From an uncultured Lachnospiraceae bacterium (GTDB lineage: Bacteria; Bacillota; Clostridia; Lachnospirales; Lachnospiraceae): 26,278 nucleotides of DNA. Shown one piece after another: positions 7,125 through 14,760 of the stretch (within the stretch, counting starts at the first letter, position 1; the number at the start of each line of letters is the position of its first letter). The notes beneath the pieces are model-generated. The model was not told the origin of the DNA. It saw only the letters and a program-made list of their open reading frames with translations, and did not search any database. Both the position numbers and the translations under genes were made by a program. Location: contig CAJTRU010000044.1 of the NCBI GenBank assembly GCA_910579085.1, positions 2,077 to 28,354 on the forward strand. The letters run 5' to 3'.

Positions 7125-8096
7125 CTATTTCTGTGCCATCTTTAATAAAAGTATTTCAACACCTATCTGTGCATCAAGTAATCCACGTTTATATTTATAT
7201 TCCGTTTCAGCACATTCATCAAGCAGTTCCTTAAGCTGGGTGCTTTTAAACCTGCCTGCCTGTGTAATATATTTGCCTACTGTAAATGGAGGTATTTGTA
7301 TTTTTGATGCTATTTCATTTTTTGGAAGGCCTGATACTGCCTTTGTCTGTAAAAGTATGTTAAACTGCCTTGTAACAAGGTAAAGTATAGACATAGGGCT
7401 TTCCCTGAGTTCTAACAGGTCATTGTAAAGCCCAAGTGCTTCTTTAAGTTTTCCCATTGCTGCATAATCAATCATCTGGAATATACGCCCTGTAAGCTGT
7501 ATACAGCATATTGCATCTATGTCTTCTATTGTAATTTCATCCCTTCCATATGTGTATGAAACGAGTTTATCCATTTCATTTATTATATTGGAAAGTGAAC
7601 CGCCTGTCTGCTGTAAAAAGTAATCTGCTGTATTTTCGCGCATCTGCTTGCCATTTTCCTTAAGCTTTAATCCTATGAAACGTTTTGTATCAGCAGTTCC
7701 CATCTGCTTCATTTCAACTACAATGCCGTTTTTATTAATATATTTATACAGCTTGTTTCTTTTATCTATTTCTTTCTCTACAAAGATAATAATAGCAGTT
7801 TCTGGCATTTCTGGCAGGTAGTCTGCCAGTGTGCTGGCAGATTTAAAAAATCCGCTGTCTTCTATTGTTATTAACCTGTAATCACTAAAAAAAGGCAAGG
7901 TCTCTGCTATTTCTTTAATCTTAAGGATATCCGTGTCTTTACCCTCAAAATAGGAATAGTTCATATCATCACTGCCTTCAAGGACTGCTTTTTTCATGCT
8001 GTCCCTGTACAGTTTCTTTAAATAATCTTCTTCCCCATACAGAAGATATAATTTATGGAATGTTTTATTCTTAATGTCCTCTTTTAAACGCTGCAT
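7125..8096 (-). CDS. holA: DNA polymerase III subunit delta
   Basis: A 323-residue clamp-loader subunit that opens the beta sliding clamp during replication. The N-terminus MQRLKEDIKNK and LYLLYGEEDYLKK (about 17-29) is typical of bacterial delta, an AAA+-like fold without a functional P-loop. The C-terminal helical collar includes SPMSILYLVTRQFNILL. The length fits the family. It follows the HD gene by 37 bp and that gene follows lexA by 31 bp, so all three are probably cotranscribed from the lexA promoter. In many Firmicutes holA is next to comEC or rpsT; here neither is present on either side. Confidence 0.92.
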   Translation of the reverse strand: MQRLKEDIKNKTFHKLYLLYGEEDYLKKLYRDSMKKAVLEGSDDMNYSYFEGKDTDILKIKEIAETLPFFSDYRLITIEDSGFFKSASTLADYLPEMPETAIIIFVEKEIDKRNKLYKYINKNGIVVEMKQMGTADTKRFIGLKLKENGKQMRENTADYFLQQTGGSLSNIINEMDKLVSYTYGRDEITIEDIDAICCIQLTGRIFQMIDYAAMGKLKEALGLYNDLLELRESPMSILYLVTRQFNILLQTKAVSGLPKNEIASKIQIPPFTVGKYITQAGRFKSTQLKELLDECAETEYKYKRGLLDAQIGVEILLLKMAQK

Positions 8097-8133
8097 TATG
8101 CTACCCCATTTAATTTACATTTATATATAGGTA

Positions 8134-8721
8134 TTATTCTTTTAAAATGCCTTTTTCTACATTGGGTTCTATAAAGTTCTTTCTGGCATATTCCCATAAT
8201 TCTTTTGAACCATTTGCTGTATTTTTATTATGGTTTAATACCTGGCCAAGCTTTACGCCATGCTCTTTCCAGGATTTGCCGCCTGATGCATCATTTAACA
8301 TTAAAGGCTGGAGCTTATCAAGCATATTGGCAAATGCCGATTCTGGTGTGGCCTGCTCCTCAAATTCTTCCCACAGGCTTCTTAAATATTCTGCCTGGTC
8401 TTCTGGCAGTATATTAAATATCCTGTCTGCAGCCCTGGTTTCACGCTCACTCTTTGTAGCATTGCCATTTGTATCATATGCATATGTATCACCTGCATCA
8501 ATTTCAACAATATCATGTACCAGTACCATTGTCATGACACGAAGCACATCAATGTCCTTTTCTGCATAACCGCTTAAAAGGACTGCCATTAAAGCAAGAT
8601 GCCATGAATGTTCTGCATCATTTTCTTTTCTGCTTCCATCTGCCAGGTATGACTGCCTGCCAATCTGCTTTAATTTATCTGTTTCACGTAAAAAATCAAA
8701 CTGCCTGTCTAACCTGTCCAT
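8134..8721 (-). CDS. HD-family nucleotidase-like hydrolase (HDDC2/YfbR-like)
   Basis: A 195-residue HD protein with the pattern of the HDDC2/YfbR group: R and E-rich helix RKENDAEHSWH (H38), VLVHDIVEID (H69-D70, E73, D76), and a downstream aspartate in ANMLDKLQPL. Members characterised in E. coli (YfbR) and yeast dephosphorylate deoxynucleoside 5'-monophosphates; a nucleotide-pool role is therefore likely but not proven. The ATG at 8721 has GGGGAG at 8728-8733 with six-base spacing; the frame's upstream TTG falls inside that site. It sits between lexA and holA, consistent with a DNA-metabolism context. Confidence 0.85.
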   Translation of the reverse strand: MDRLDRQFDFLRETDKLKQIGRQSYLADGSRKENDAEHSWHLALMAVLLSGYAEKDIDVLRVMTMVLVHDIVEIDAGDTYAYDTNGNATKSERETRAADRIFNILPEDQAEYLRSLWEEFEEQATPESAFANMLDKLQPLMLNDASGGKSWKEHGVKLGQVLNHNKNTANGSKELWEYARKNFIEPNVEKGILKE

Positions 8722-8752
8722 CAGCAACTCCCCACTTATCCTGTATTCCTGG

Positions 8753-9370
8753 CTACTTATAAATCCTGAATAAACCTGTTACTTTGCCAAGTACTGTAAC
8801 ATCATCCAGTATTATAGGTTCCATTGTGTCATTCTCTGGCTGTAACCTGAAATGCCCATCTTCTTTATAAAATGTCTTGACTGTAGCAGCATCTTCTACA
8901 AGTGCTACTATTATCTCGCCGTTTTCAGCTGATTCCTGTTTCTTTACAAGAACCCTGTCACCATCAAATATACCTGCATTAACCATGCTTTCACCTTTTA
9001 CCCTGAGCATAAACGCCTGCCCGTCTGGCATGTCTTCTGGCAGTACTGGCATATAGCTTTCAATATTCTGGTCTGCAAATATAGGCTCACCTGCGGCAAC
9101 TGAACCTATTACTGGCACACTGATTATTTCCCTGCGTGAAAGGTTGAAGTCATCATCTATTATTTCAATAGCACGTGGCTTTGTAGGGTCTCTGCGGATA
9201 AAACCGTTCTTTTCTAATGTTTCCAGATGCGAATGTACAGAAGATGTAGACTTTAAATGCACAGCCCCGCATATCTCCCTTACTGCTGGCGGATAGCCTT
9301 TATTAACAATTTCTGATTTAATGTATTCTAATATTTCCTGCTGCTTAGCAGTAATTCTTCCTTTTTGCAT
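8753..9370 (-). CDS. lexA: LexA repressor
   Basis: A 205-residue transcriptional repressor of the SOS response that self-cleaves when stimulated by RecA filaments. Residues 1-65 are the winged helix-turn-helix (recognition region around STSSVHSHLETLEKNGFI). The cleavage site is Ala93-Gly94 in GSVAAGEPIF. The catalytic dyad is S128 (VKGESMV) and K165 (ATVKTF). All key residues are present. The ATG is preceded by AGGAGGA. A LexA-type box and a near-consensus promoter lie about 250 bp upstream, suggesting autoregulation with a long leader. It heads a likely operon with the HD nucleotidase-like gene and holA. Confidence 0.96.
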   Translation of the reverse strand: MQKGRITAKQQEILEYIKSEIVNKGYPPAVREICGAVHLKSTSSVHSHLETLEKNGFIRRDPTKPRAIEIIDDDFNLSRREIISVPVIGSVAAGEPIFADQNIESYMPVLPEDMPDGQAFMLRVKGESMVNAGIFDGDRVLVKKQESAENGEIIVALVEDAATVKTFYKEDGHFRLQPENDTMEPIILDDVTVLGKVTGLFRIYK

Positions 9371-9587
9371 AAAACGTCCTCCTAGTTATGCTACTATCCA
9401 CAATACGTTAAAATCCAGGTATTCTAGTATACCAGATAAACAGATGGCAGGCCTGGGATTATACCTTGCCCCAAAGCTTGCCCTGTGCTGGTGTGCTGCC
9501 ATAAGAACGCCAGGGCGTCCCTGAATTTATGCCAGATTGTTATTATATATATATTAGAACTGTGGATAATAACAAAGTGATATTATA
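9371..9587 (-). other. Long, relatively GC-rich 5' leader of lexA
   Basis: From the inferred start site near 9587 to the lexA ATG the leader is about 217 nt. Its middle (about 9440-9530) is clearly richer in G and C than the surrounding intergenic DNA. It holds several complementary segments: 9444-9450 with 9496-9502 (7 bp), 9511-9515 with 9519-9523 (CAGGG/CCCTG), and 9418-9422 with 9429-9433. No known riboswitch was recognised. A 38-codon frame (9386-9502) lies inside but lacks a ribosome binding site. Confidence 0.5.
9561..9569 (-). promoter_or_regulatory. Consensus DnaA-box-like 9-mer
   Basis: TTATCCACA, the DnaA-box consensus, occurs on the minus strand here within the lexA leader, and an 8-of-9 match, CTATCCACA, is on the plus strand at 9394-9402. 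Two isolated sites are not an origin; this could be chance or DnaA regulation. Confidence 0.3.
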
Positions 9588-9593
9588 TTTAAT

Positions 9594-9632
9594 ATAATAC
9601 CACTTTATCCTCTATTTGTCAAACGTATGTTC
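9594..9632 (-). promoter_or_regulatory. SOS-type promoter of lexA with LexA box
   Basis: On the minus strand GAACATACGTTT (9632 to 9621) matches the clostridial LexA pattern GAAC-N4-GTTT/GTTC. It overlaps by two bases a perfect -35 TTGACA (9617-9622). After exactly 17 bp follows a -10 TATTAT (9594-9599). The geometry would let LexA block RNA polymerase. The element lies just after the rsfS stop codon and points at lexA. Confidence 0.82.
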
Positions 9633-9646
9633 TAAAATATTTTATT

Positions 9647-10003
9647 TTAATCTTCTAGTGCAGATATATCTACTGTCTTGCCATCTGACCATATTCTCTC
9701 CAAATCATAAAACAGCCTGTCCTCATTATCAAAAACGTGTACTACTATGTCACCAAAGTCAAGAAGAACCCATGTACTGCTTCTGTTGCCTTCTTTACGC
9801 TTCATAATAAAACCTGACTGGTTCATTTTCTCTTCAACATTGTCAACAAGTGCCTGTACCTGTGTTATACTGTTTCCATTGGCAATAATGAAATAATCTG
9901 CCATTACAGATATTCCAGAAATATCAATAACCTTAATATCTTCACCTTTTTTTTCATCAAGGGCATTATATGCAATTTTTGCCATTTTAATCTGTTCACT
10001 CAT
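9647..10003 (-). CDS. rsfS: Ribosomal silencing factor RsfS
   Basis: A 118-residue protein that binds ribosomal protein uL14 on the 50S subunit and blocks subunit joining under nutrient limitation. The RsfS/Iojap core is clear: DISGISVMADYFIIANG, STWVLLDFGDIVVHVF and LERIWSDG. Length is typical. It follows yqeK by 23 bp, the usual Firmicutes pairing, and ends 15 bp before the LexA box that starts the lexA unit. Confidence 0.95.
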   Translation of the reverse strand: MSEQIKMAKIAYNALDEKKGEDIKVIDISGISVMADYFIIANGNSITQVQALVDNVEEKMNQSGFIMKRKEGNRSSTWVLLDFGDIVVHVFDNEDRLFYDLERIWSDGKTVDISALED

Positions 10004-10026
10004 AGAAATAACCTTGCCTTTCTATA

Positions 10027-10638
10027 CTAAAATTTAATATCTTTCTCCATATGTATCTGCCTGTAGTATTTAAAGGCTTCAACTGTATGTACATCTATTT
10101 CACGCCCGCTGTTGTCTGTCTTTGCCTTGTCACCAAGGTAGCCAAGTGTCCTGTCAAGTATCTGGTATACTGCTTCATCAATATCAACAAATGCCATCCT
10201 GCGCACTGCCTCAAGATGTGGGAGAGGCTTTCTTCCTGGTTCAATATAATCTGCTGTAAAAACTACTGCTTCAAGTGGTGTCATTCCTGCCTTGCCTGTA
10301 GTATGGTATCTTATTGCAGAAATTATTTCTTCATTTTCTACACCATATTTCTTTTTTGCATAGTATGCCCCAAGCTTTGCATGTAATAAAAAACCATTCC
10401 TAAGTTCAAGTTCTGTACATTCAAGATTATTTTTAAGGCATTTCCTTACAAGCTCATCATCTGAAAAACATTTTGCACAGTCATGCAGCACACCTGCCAT
10501 TGATGCGTCTTCAACAGACAAACCATACCTCATCGCAAGTGCAGCAGCAGTATACCTTACACCTGTTGTATGGATATATCTTTTAGGCGTAAGTTTTGAT
10601 TTAAGCCTTTCCTGGACTTTTTCAACATTTTCCAACAT
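10027..10638 (-). CDS. yqeK: YqeK, HD-domain diadenosine tetraphosphatase
   Basis: A 203-residue HD-domain hydrolase; family members split Ap4A symmetrically into two ADP. Metal ligands are visible at H23 (RYIHTTGV), H52-D53 (VLHDCAK), H86 (LLHAKLG), H112 (YHTTG) and D130 (TADYIEPGR). It lies between nadD and rsfS, its usual location. The ATG is preceded by AAGGAGAT. An 84-bp gap separates it from nadD, longer than the other gaps in this block, but I see no strong promoter there. Confidence 0.93.
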   Translation of the reverse strand: MLENVEKVQERLKSKLTPKRYIHTTGVRYTAAALAMRYGLSVEDASMAGVLHDCAKCFSDDELVRKCLKNNLECTELELRNGFLLHAKLGAYYAKKKYGVENEEIISAIRYHTTGKAGMTPLEAVVFTADYIEPGRKPLPHLEAVRRMAFVDIDEAVYQILDRTLGYLGDKAKTDNSGREIDVHTVEAFKYYRQIHMEKDIKF

Positions 10639-10722
10639 AAATATATCTCCTTACAAATAGTTGCTATTTAATTTTACAGGACTTAAGGCATATATAATAC
10701 TGGGTTAAAAACTGTAATATTA

Positions 10723-11328
10723 TTAAAGGCTGTAACAGCCTTGTTCTTTAATATAATTCCATACTTTGTCTGGTAAATACATAGAAGCATCCCCTCCTGA
10801 CAAAATAATCTCTCTTATACAGCTCGAACTAATATCCATCTGTGGCATTTCCGCAATTATAATTTCTGCATTATACTTTTCCCTTAATTCTTCTGCATAT
10901 TTTTCCATCTGTTTTTTACCAGTTCCATTGCGGCTTATTGCAATTATAGCAGCATATTCCATAATCTTGCCAGGCAAGTGCCAGTTTTCAATCTGGAAAA
11001 ATGAATCACCACCCATTATAAAAAAATATCTCTCACCTGGGTTCTGCATATGCAGAAGACTAAGTGTCTGGGATGAATATGTTATGCCCTCCCTTTTAAA
11101 TTCAAAATCTGAATATTCAAAATATGGCACACCATTTATTGCAAGTTTAAGCATTGCACCCCGGTGTTTCTCTGGAATTATATGGATATTTTTTTTGTGT
11201 GGCGGGTTCTTAGATGGCATAAAAACCACCTTGTCAAGCCCTGCCTGCCTGTATGCTGCTTCTGCCATTTTAATATGTGCAATGTGGACGGGGTTAAATG
11301 TCCCTCCCATAATGCCTGTCCTGCCCAT
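10723..11328 (-). CDS. nadD: Nicotinate-nucleotide adenylyltransferase
   Basis: A 201-residue enzyme making nicotinic acid adenine dinucleotide from nicotinate mononucleotide and ATP, a step of NAD biosynthesis. The nucleotidyltransferase signature GGTFNPVHIAH is at 8-18 and the ISSSCIR (166-172) matches the C-terminal ISSTxIR motif, with Cys replacing the commoner Thr. It follows yhbY after 5 bp. The 3' end carries a small AAGGCTG/CAGCCTT hairpin at 10726-10742, within the last codons; no good T-run follows. Confidence 0.95.
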   Translation of the reverse strand: MGRTGIMGGTFNPVHIAHIKMAEAAYRQAGLDKVVFMPSKNPPHKKNIHIIPEKHRGAMLKLAINGVPYFEYSDFEFKREGITYSSQTLSLLHMQNPGERYFFIMGGDSFFQIENWHLPGKIMEYAAIIAISRNGTGKKQMEKYAEELREKYNAEIIIAEMPQMDISSSCIREIILSGGDASMYLPDKVWNYIKEQGCYSL

Positions 11329-11333
11329 CTGGA

Positions 11334-11729
11334 TTATACCTGCCTTCTGCCCTTTACAGGCTTTCCTGCTGTTTTTCTGGATATTTTTCTTCCATCTGGC
11401 TTCTTCCTGGCATATTCCCGTTTATTAAGCTCCTTTTTCCTGGCAAGTACTCTTTTTTCCTCTTTTTTCGGATTTTTTTTATATAATATAATCTTCTTAC
11501 CTATAACCTGGACTACTTCTGAACCAGTCCTTTCTGATAAAACCCTTGCAAGTGTTGTGATATCTTCATCACAATTTTTAAGGACATTTATCTTGACCAG
11601 TTCCCTTGCCTTAAGCGCCTCACGCACTGCCTCGGCCTGTTGTGGGGAAATCCCGGTTTTTCCTATCTGGAAAATACTGTCAATTTTCATGGCCTGTGCC
11701 CTCAGCCTTGTTCTCTCTTTACTTGTCAT
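11334..11729 (-). CDS. yhbY: YhbY-type CRM-domain RNA-binding protein
   Basis: A 131-residue RNA-binding protein of the CRM family, associated with 50S ribosome assembly. The core (about 1-95) includes LRAQAMKI, the GKTGIS loop in place of GxxG, and VIGKKIILYK. The last 40 residues form a very basic Lys/Arg-rich extension not found in the minimal YhbY fold, which may strengthen rRNA binding. The ATG at 11729 is preferred because GTGAGG lies six bases upstream; the upstream in-frame GTG is part of that site. It is first gene of the yhbY-nadD block. Confidence 0.9.
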   Translation of the reverse strand: MTSKERTRLRAQAMKIDSIFQIGKTGISPQQAEAVREALKARELVKINVLKNCDEDITTLARVLSERTGSEVVQVIGKKIILYKKNPKKEEKRVLARKKELNKREYARKKPDGRKISRKTAGKPVKGRRQV

Positions 11730-11767
11730 ATATAACCTCACTTCCAGTAAATTTGTATACAGGAAAT

Positions 11768-11797
11768 ATTATACACAAAATATGGCATAAATTACAA
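11768..11797 (-). promoter_or_regulatory. Promoter of the yhbY-nadD unit
   Basis: Minus-strand TTGTAA (11792-11797), 18-bp spacer, TATAAT (11768-11773), ending about 40 bp before the yhbY start. It is a good vegetative sigma-factor match. Confidence 0.65.
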
Positions 11798-11840
11798 CAC
11801 CTTTATTCAGATAATATCATAAAACATTATAAAAAATCCA

Positions 11841-11862
11841 TCCCCCGCTAAAAAACGGGGGA
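11841..11862 (-). terminator. Intrinsic terminator of the dCache chemoreceptor gene
   Basis: TCCCCCG and CGGGGGA pair perfectly over a loop containing six A/T bases. On the minus strand the hairpin is followed after four bases by TTTTTT. It lies 18 bp past the chemoreceptor stop. Confidence 0.8.
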
Positions 11863-11879
11863 CTTCCTGCTACAAATTA

Positions 11880-13907
11880 TTATAATTCAAATCTGTGTAC
11901 CATTTCATTAAGTGTTACAGTCTGTGTTGCAAGCTGTTCTGATGTTGCATATGTCTCTTCTGATACAGCAGAATTATCATTTACTCCTTGTGCTATGCTA
12001 TCAATGCCCATACGTATCTGTTCCATATTCTCTGCCTGGAGCACAGCATTTCCAGCAGTCTTTTTAATCATTTCATTAACATGCTCTACAGCGGTTACTG
12101 ACTCTTCAAGTGAAACCATAACCCCATTAGCAATTTCATTGCCCTTGTTAATCTCTTCCATTGAAACACCAATAAGTTCCCTGGTCATGCTTGCTGCCTT
12201 AGAACTTTCAAGTGCCAGCTTGCCAATCTCATCAGCAACTACTGCAAACCCCTTTCCTAATTCCCCAGCACGTGCTGCTTCGATAGAAGCATTTAATGAA
12301 AGAAGGTTTGTCTGTTCTGCAATCTCTTCTATAGTCTGTATAATGCCGACAACCTGCTGTGAAGTGCTACGTATTTCATTCATGGCATCCATCATCATTT
12401 GCATTTTATCATGGTTCTGTTCCATCATTGTTGTTACATGCACAGTTGCTTTAGCAGAAAGCTCAGCATCCTTGCGGCTCTCCTGTACCTGTTCTGAAAC
12501 TGTATTAGTCCTGTTGGCAAGTTCCTGCACTGATGATGCCTGTGTCTGTGCACCTTCTGCCAGCATCTGTGAAGCATCTGACAGTTCTGTTGCACCAATT
12601 GAAACCTGTTCAGCAGTTTCACTTATACCTTTCATTACATCACTCATTGATGATGATATATTAAGCATTGCGTCCTTAATTTTCTGGAATTCCCCTACAT
12701 AATCATTCTTAAGTTCAATACTTAGTTTGCCATTAGCCATACTTGCCAGGACTTCGGCCGTTTCATCTATATATACAATATATTGCTTAAGCCTCGCAAC
12801 TGTCTTTTTAATAGATTTTCCAAGTTCGCCGATTTCATCTTCTGATTTTATTTCAAAATGCACATCCAAATCCCCGGCGGCAAGCTGCTGGGCTGTATTG
12901 TTAAGTTCTTTAACTGGCTTGGAAATATTTGCTGCACTTTTCTTTATACTGAATACAATCATAAATATCCCGGCAATAAATATAATAACAAGTACTACAA
13001 ATATTCCAAAAATCATTGAATAATATTCCATAAATGGTATATTGCTAATAACGGTGTAACCAGTACTGCCTACCTTCTCCGCTACACCATATTTTACTGA
13101 ACCATTTATCTTATATCTTAAAAAATGTTCATCCTCCGATGCTACTGCATCTATAACATTCTGTGATACACCCATTTCTGTTATGTTTTTCTGTTTAACA
13201 TTTTCATCTGGATGGTAAATAATCACACCCCCGGCAGACACCAGGAATATATAACCGCTTTTTCCTATTTTATAGCCTGCCATTACTTCATCCATATTTC
13301 CCATTGAAACATCAATTCCAGCTACCCCTGACATATTCCCAGCTCCATCAAAAACAGGTGTTACAGCACTTAGTATAGTTTTGCCAGATGCAGGGTCAAC
13401 ATATGGCTCTGTAAGTACAGTTTTGCCAGTATCTGCACACTGCTTATACCATACACGTTCTGTAAAAACCCAGTCTTCATCTGATGTAAAGCCATCTGAC
13501 TGTGTAAGTACACTTGTGTCCAGGTCTGCAATCCATGCCGCCATAATATTCTCTGTATCTGTTTCTACAATACTTTCAAGATTTTGTTTTACAGTGGCCA
13601 TTTTTTCTGCATCCAGAATATTTTTGCCTGGTGTTGTTTCCTCAAGCACAGATTTTATTTCTGGATTAACTGCAAGCTGTGCTGATGCTGTTTCATATTG
13701 CTCAAAAAAACCTGTGAGCTGGTATGATGCCGACTTAGACTGCAATGTAAGTTCTGTTTCCTTAGAAGACACAACCAGCCAGCGTACTATAAAAATAGCA
13801 ATTACTGCTACTATCAGAAATACTGCAAGCACGCTTTTGCCCACCTGGAATAAGATTTCATCTGCAATACGTCTCTGTTTTTTAGTTTTTTGCTTAGTTT
13901 TTTTCAA
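11880..13907 (-). CDS. Methyl-accepting chemotaxis protein with dCache sensor
   Basis: A 675-residue transmembrane chemoreceptor. Helix 1 is at about 25-46, followed by a large extracellular double-Cache domain (about 50-292), helix 2 at 297-320, a HAMP region (about 320-375) and a cytoplasmic coiled-coil signalling domain. The conserved hairpin tip is at about 530-563 (EQTNLLSLNASIEAARAG), which contacts CheW and CheA. The sensor contains R151-x-W153-Y154, Y169-x-D171 and D199, a pattern like that of amino-acid-binding dCache_1 domains. The start is a TTG at 13905-13907 with GGAGGG five bases upstream; there is no nearby ATG in frame. It has its own terminator. No cheA or cheW is in the window. 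Confidence 0.93.
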   Translation of the reverse strand: MKKTKQKTKKQRRIADEILFQVGKSVLAVFLIVAVIAIFIVRWLVVSSKETELTLQSKSASYQLTGFFEQYETASAQLAVNPEIKSVLEETTPGKNILDAEKMATVKQNLESIVETDTENIMAAWIADLDTSVLTQSDGFTSDEDWVFTERVWYKQCADTGKTVLTEPYVDPASGKTILSAVTPVFDGAGNMSGVAGIDVSMGNMDEVMAGYKIGKSGYIFLVSAGGVIIYHPDENVKQKNITEMGVSQNVIDAVASEDEHFLRYKINGSVKYGVAEKVGSTGYTVISNIPFMEYYSMIFGIFVVLVIIFIAGIFMIVFSIKKSAANISKPVKELNNTAQQLAAGDLDVHFEIKSEDEIGELGKSIKKTVARLKQYIVYIDETAEVLASMANGKLSIELKNDYVGEFQKIKDAMLNISSSMSDVMKGISETAEQVSIGATELSDASQMLAEGAQTQASSVQELANRTNTVSEQVQESRKDAELSAKATVHVTTMMEQNHDKMQMMMDAMNEIRSTSQQVVGIIQTIEEIAEQTNLLSLNASIEAARAGELGKGFAVVADEIGKLALESSKAASMTRELIGVSMEEINKGNEIANGVMVSLEESVTAVEHVNEMIKKTAGNAVLQAENMEQIRMGIDSIAQGVNDNSAVSEETYATSEQLATQTVTLNEMVHRFEL

Positions 13908-14077
13908 AAAATCCCTCCTCTTCTCCTTGTATAATTATTTTACTCCAATTATTTTAACAATACAAGTTTTTTAAGCATAAGGGTGAAAAAAATTCAAATA
14001 AAAGAGATACATAATTATCCTTTTGGCAGGGATACTAACAATAAAAAAATCAAGTAAAACTATAATGGAGGATTATT

Positions 14078-14716
14078 ATGGAAGATGATATAAAAGAATT
14101 TGGCTGTAAAAGGCTGGAAAATGCAGAAACAGGAAAAACTATACAGCTTATTTCTGTTATAGGTGAAATAGAAGGACATGAGTGTGCAGGTAACAACACA
14201 AAAACAACAAAATATGAACATATGCTGCCACTGCTTGCTTCTCTTGAACATGACACATCCATTAATGGAATTCTTTTTATGATTAACACAATAGGCGGTG
14301 ATGTTTCATGCGGGCTTGCACTTGCAGAACTTATCGCATCTATGTCAAAGCCGACAGTTGCACTTGTTATGGGTGACAGCCATTCTATTGGCGTACCGCT
14401 TTCTGTTGCTGCTGATTATACTTTTATTGCACCATCTGCTACAGTTATTATACATCCTGTAAGGCTTAATGGAATGGTTCTTGGTGCTCCACAGACTTAT
14501 GAATATTTTAAGCTTATACAGGAAAGAATTACTACCTTTATCTCGAACCATTCAGATGCTGCCAAAGAAGACATAGAAAAATGGATGGTTGCGCCAGGAA
14601 TACTTACGCGCGACCTTGGAACTATCCTTGTAGGGCAGGAAGCTGTTGACAGGGGGCTTTTCCAGAGCACTGGTGGTATATCTGATGCAATTTTAAAGCT
14701 GGAAGAAATGATGTAA
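14078..14716 (+). CDS. tepA: ClpP-like serine protease of the TepA type
   Basis: A 212-residue ClpP-fold protein resembling Bacillus TepA/YmfB, a cytosolic peptidase implicated in handling exported or spore-related proteins. The catalytic triad can be placed: Ser103 in GDSHSIG (matching the ClpP ASMG), His126 in IIHPVRL and Asp179 in TRDLGT, with the ClpP-like VGQEAVDRGL following. The oxyanion region MINTIGGDVSCG (68-79) corresponds to ClpP NSPGG. In bacilli the gene commonly neighbours spoIIIE; here it is a lone plus-strand gene between two minus-strand signalling units. GGAGG precedes the ATG by six bases. Confidence 0.88.
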   Translation: MEDDIKEFGCKRLENAETGKTIQLISVIGEIEGHECAGNNTKTTKYEHMLPLLASLEHDTSINGILFMINTIGGDVSCGLALAELIASMSKPTVALVMGDSHSIGVPLSVAADYTFIAPSATVIIHPVRLNGMVLGAPQTYEYFKLIQERITTFISNHSDAAKEDIEKWMVAPGILTRDLGTILVGQEAVDRGLFQSTGGISDAILKLEEMM

Positions 14717-14722
14717 CCTGCT

Positions 14723-14760
14723 GCCCTGGCATCTTAAACCTGCCAGGGCATATTGTTTTT
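14723..14760 (+). terminator. Intrinsic terminator of tepA
   Basis: GCCCTGGCA (14723-14731) pairs with TGCCAGGGC (14741-14749) over a 9-base loop, followed by ATATTGTTTTT. The T-run reaches the stop codon of the convergent kinase gene. Confidence 0.88.

Noticed and set aside
9386..9502. A 38-codon minus-strand frame in the lexA leader (starts MAAHQH)
   Set aside because: It has no ribosome binding site and no recognisable family; the base composition is explained equally well by RNA structure or a repeat remnant.
10726..10742. AAGGCTG/CAGCCTT hairpin at the nadD 3' end as a terminator
   Set aside because: It overlaps the last codons and lacks a proper T-run, so it is at most weak.
11841..11862. 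GC-rich hairpin as a possible IS200/IS605-type element end
   Set aside because: No transposase or second end is nearby, and the position and T-run after a gene end are explained by a terminator.
11995..12702. A 235-codon plus-strand frame opposite the dCache chemoreceptor
   Set aside because: A mirror of the signalling-domain coding sequence, rich in Ser/Ile/Cys as expected for a shadow frame.
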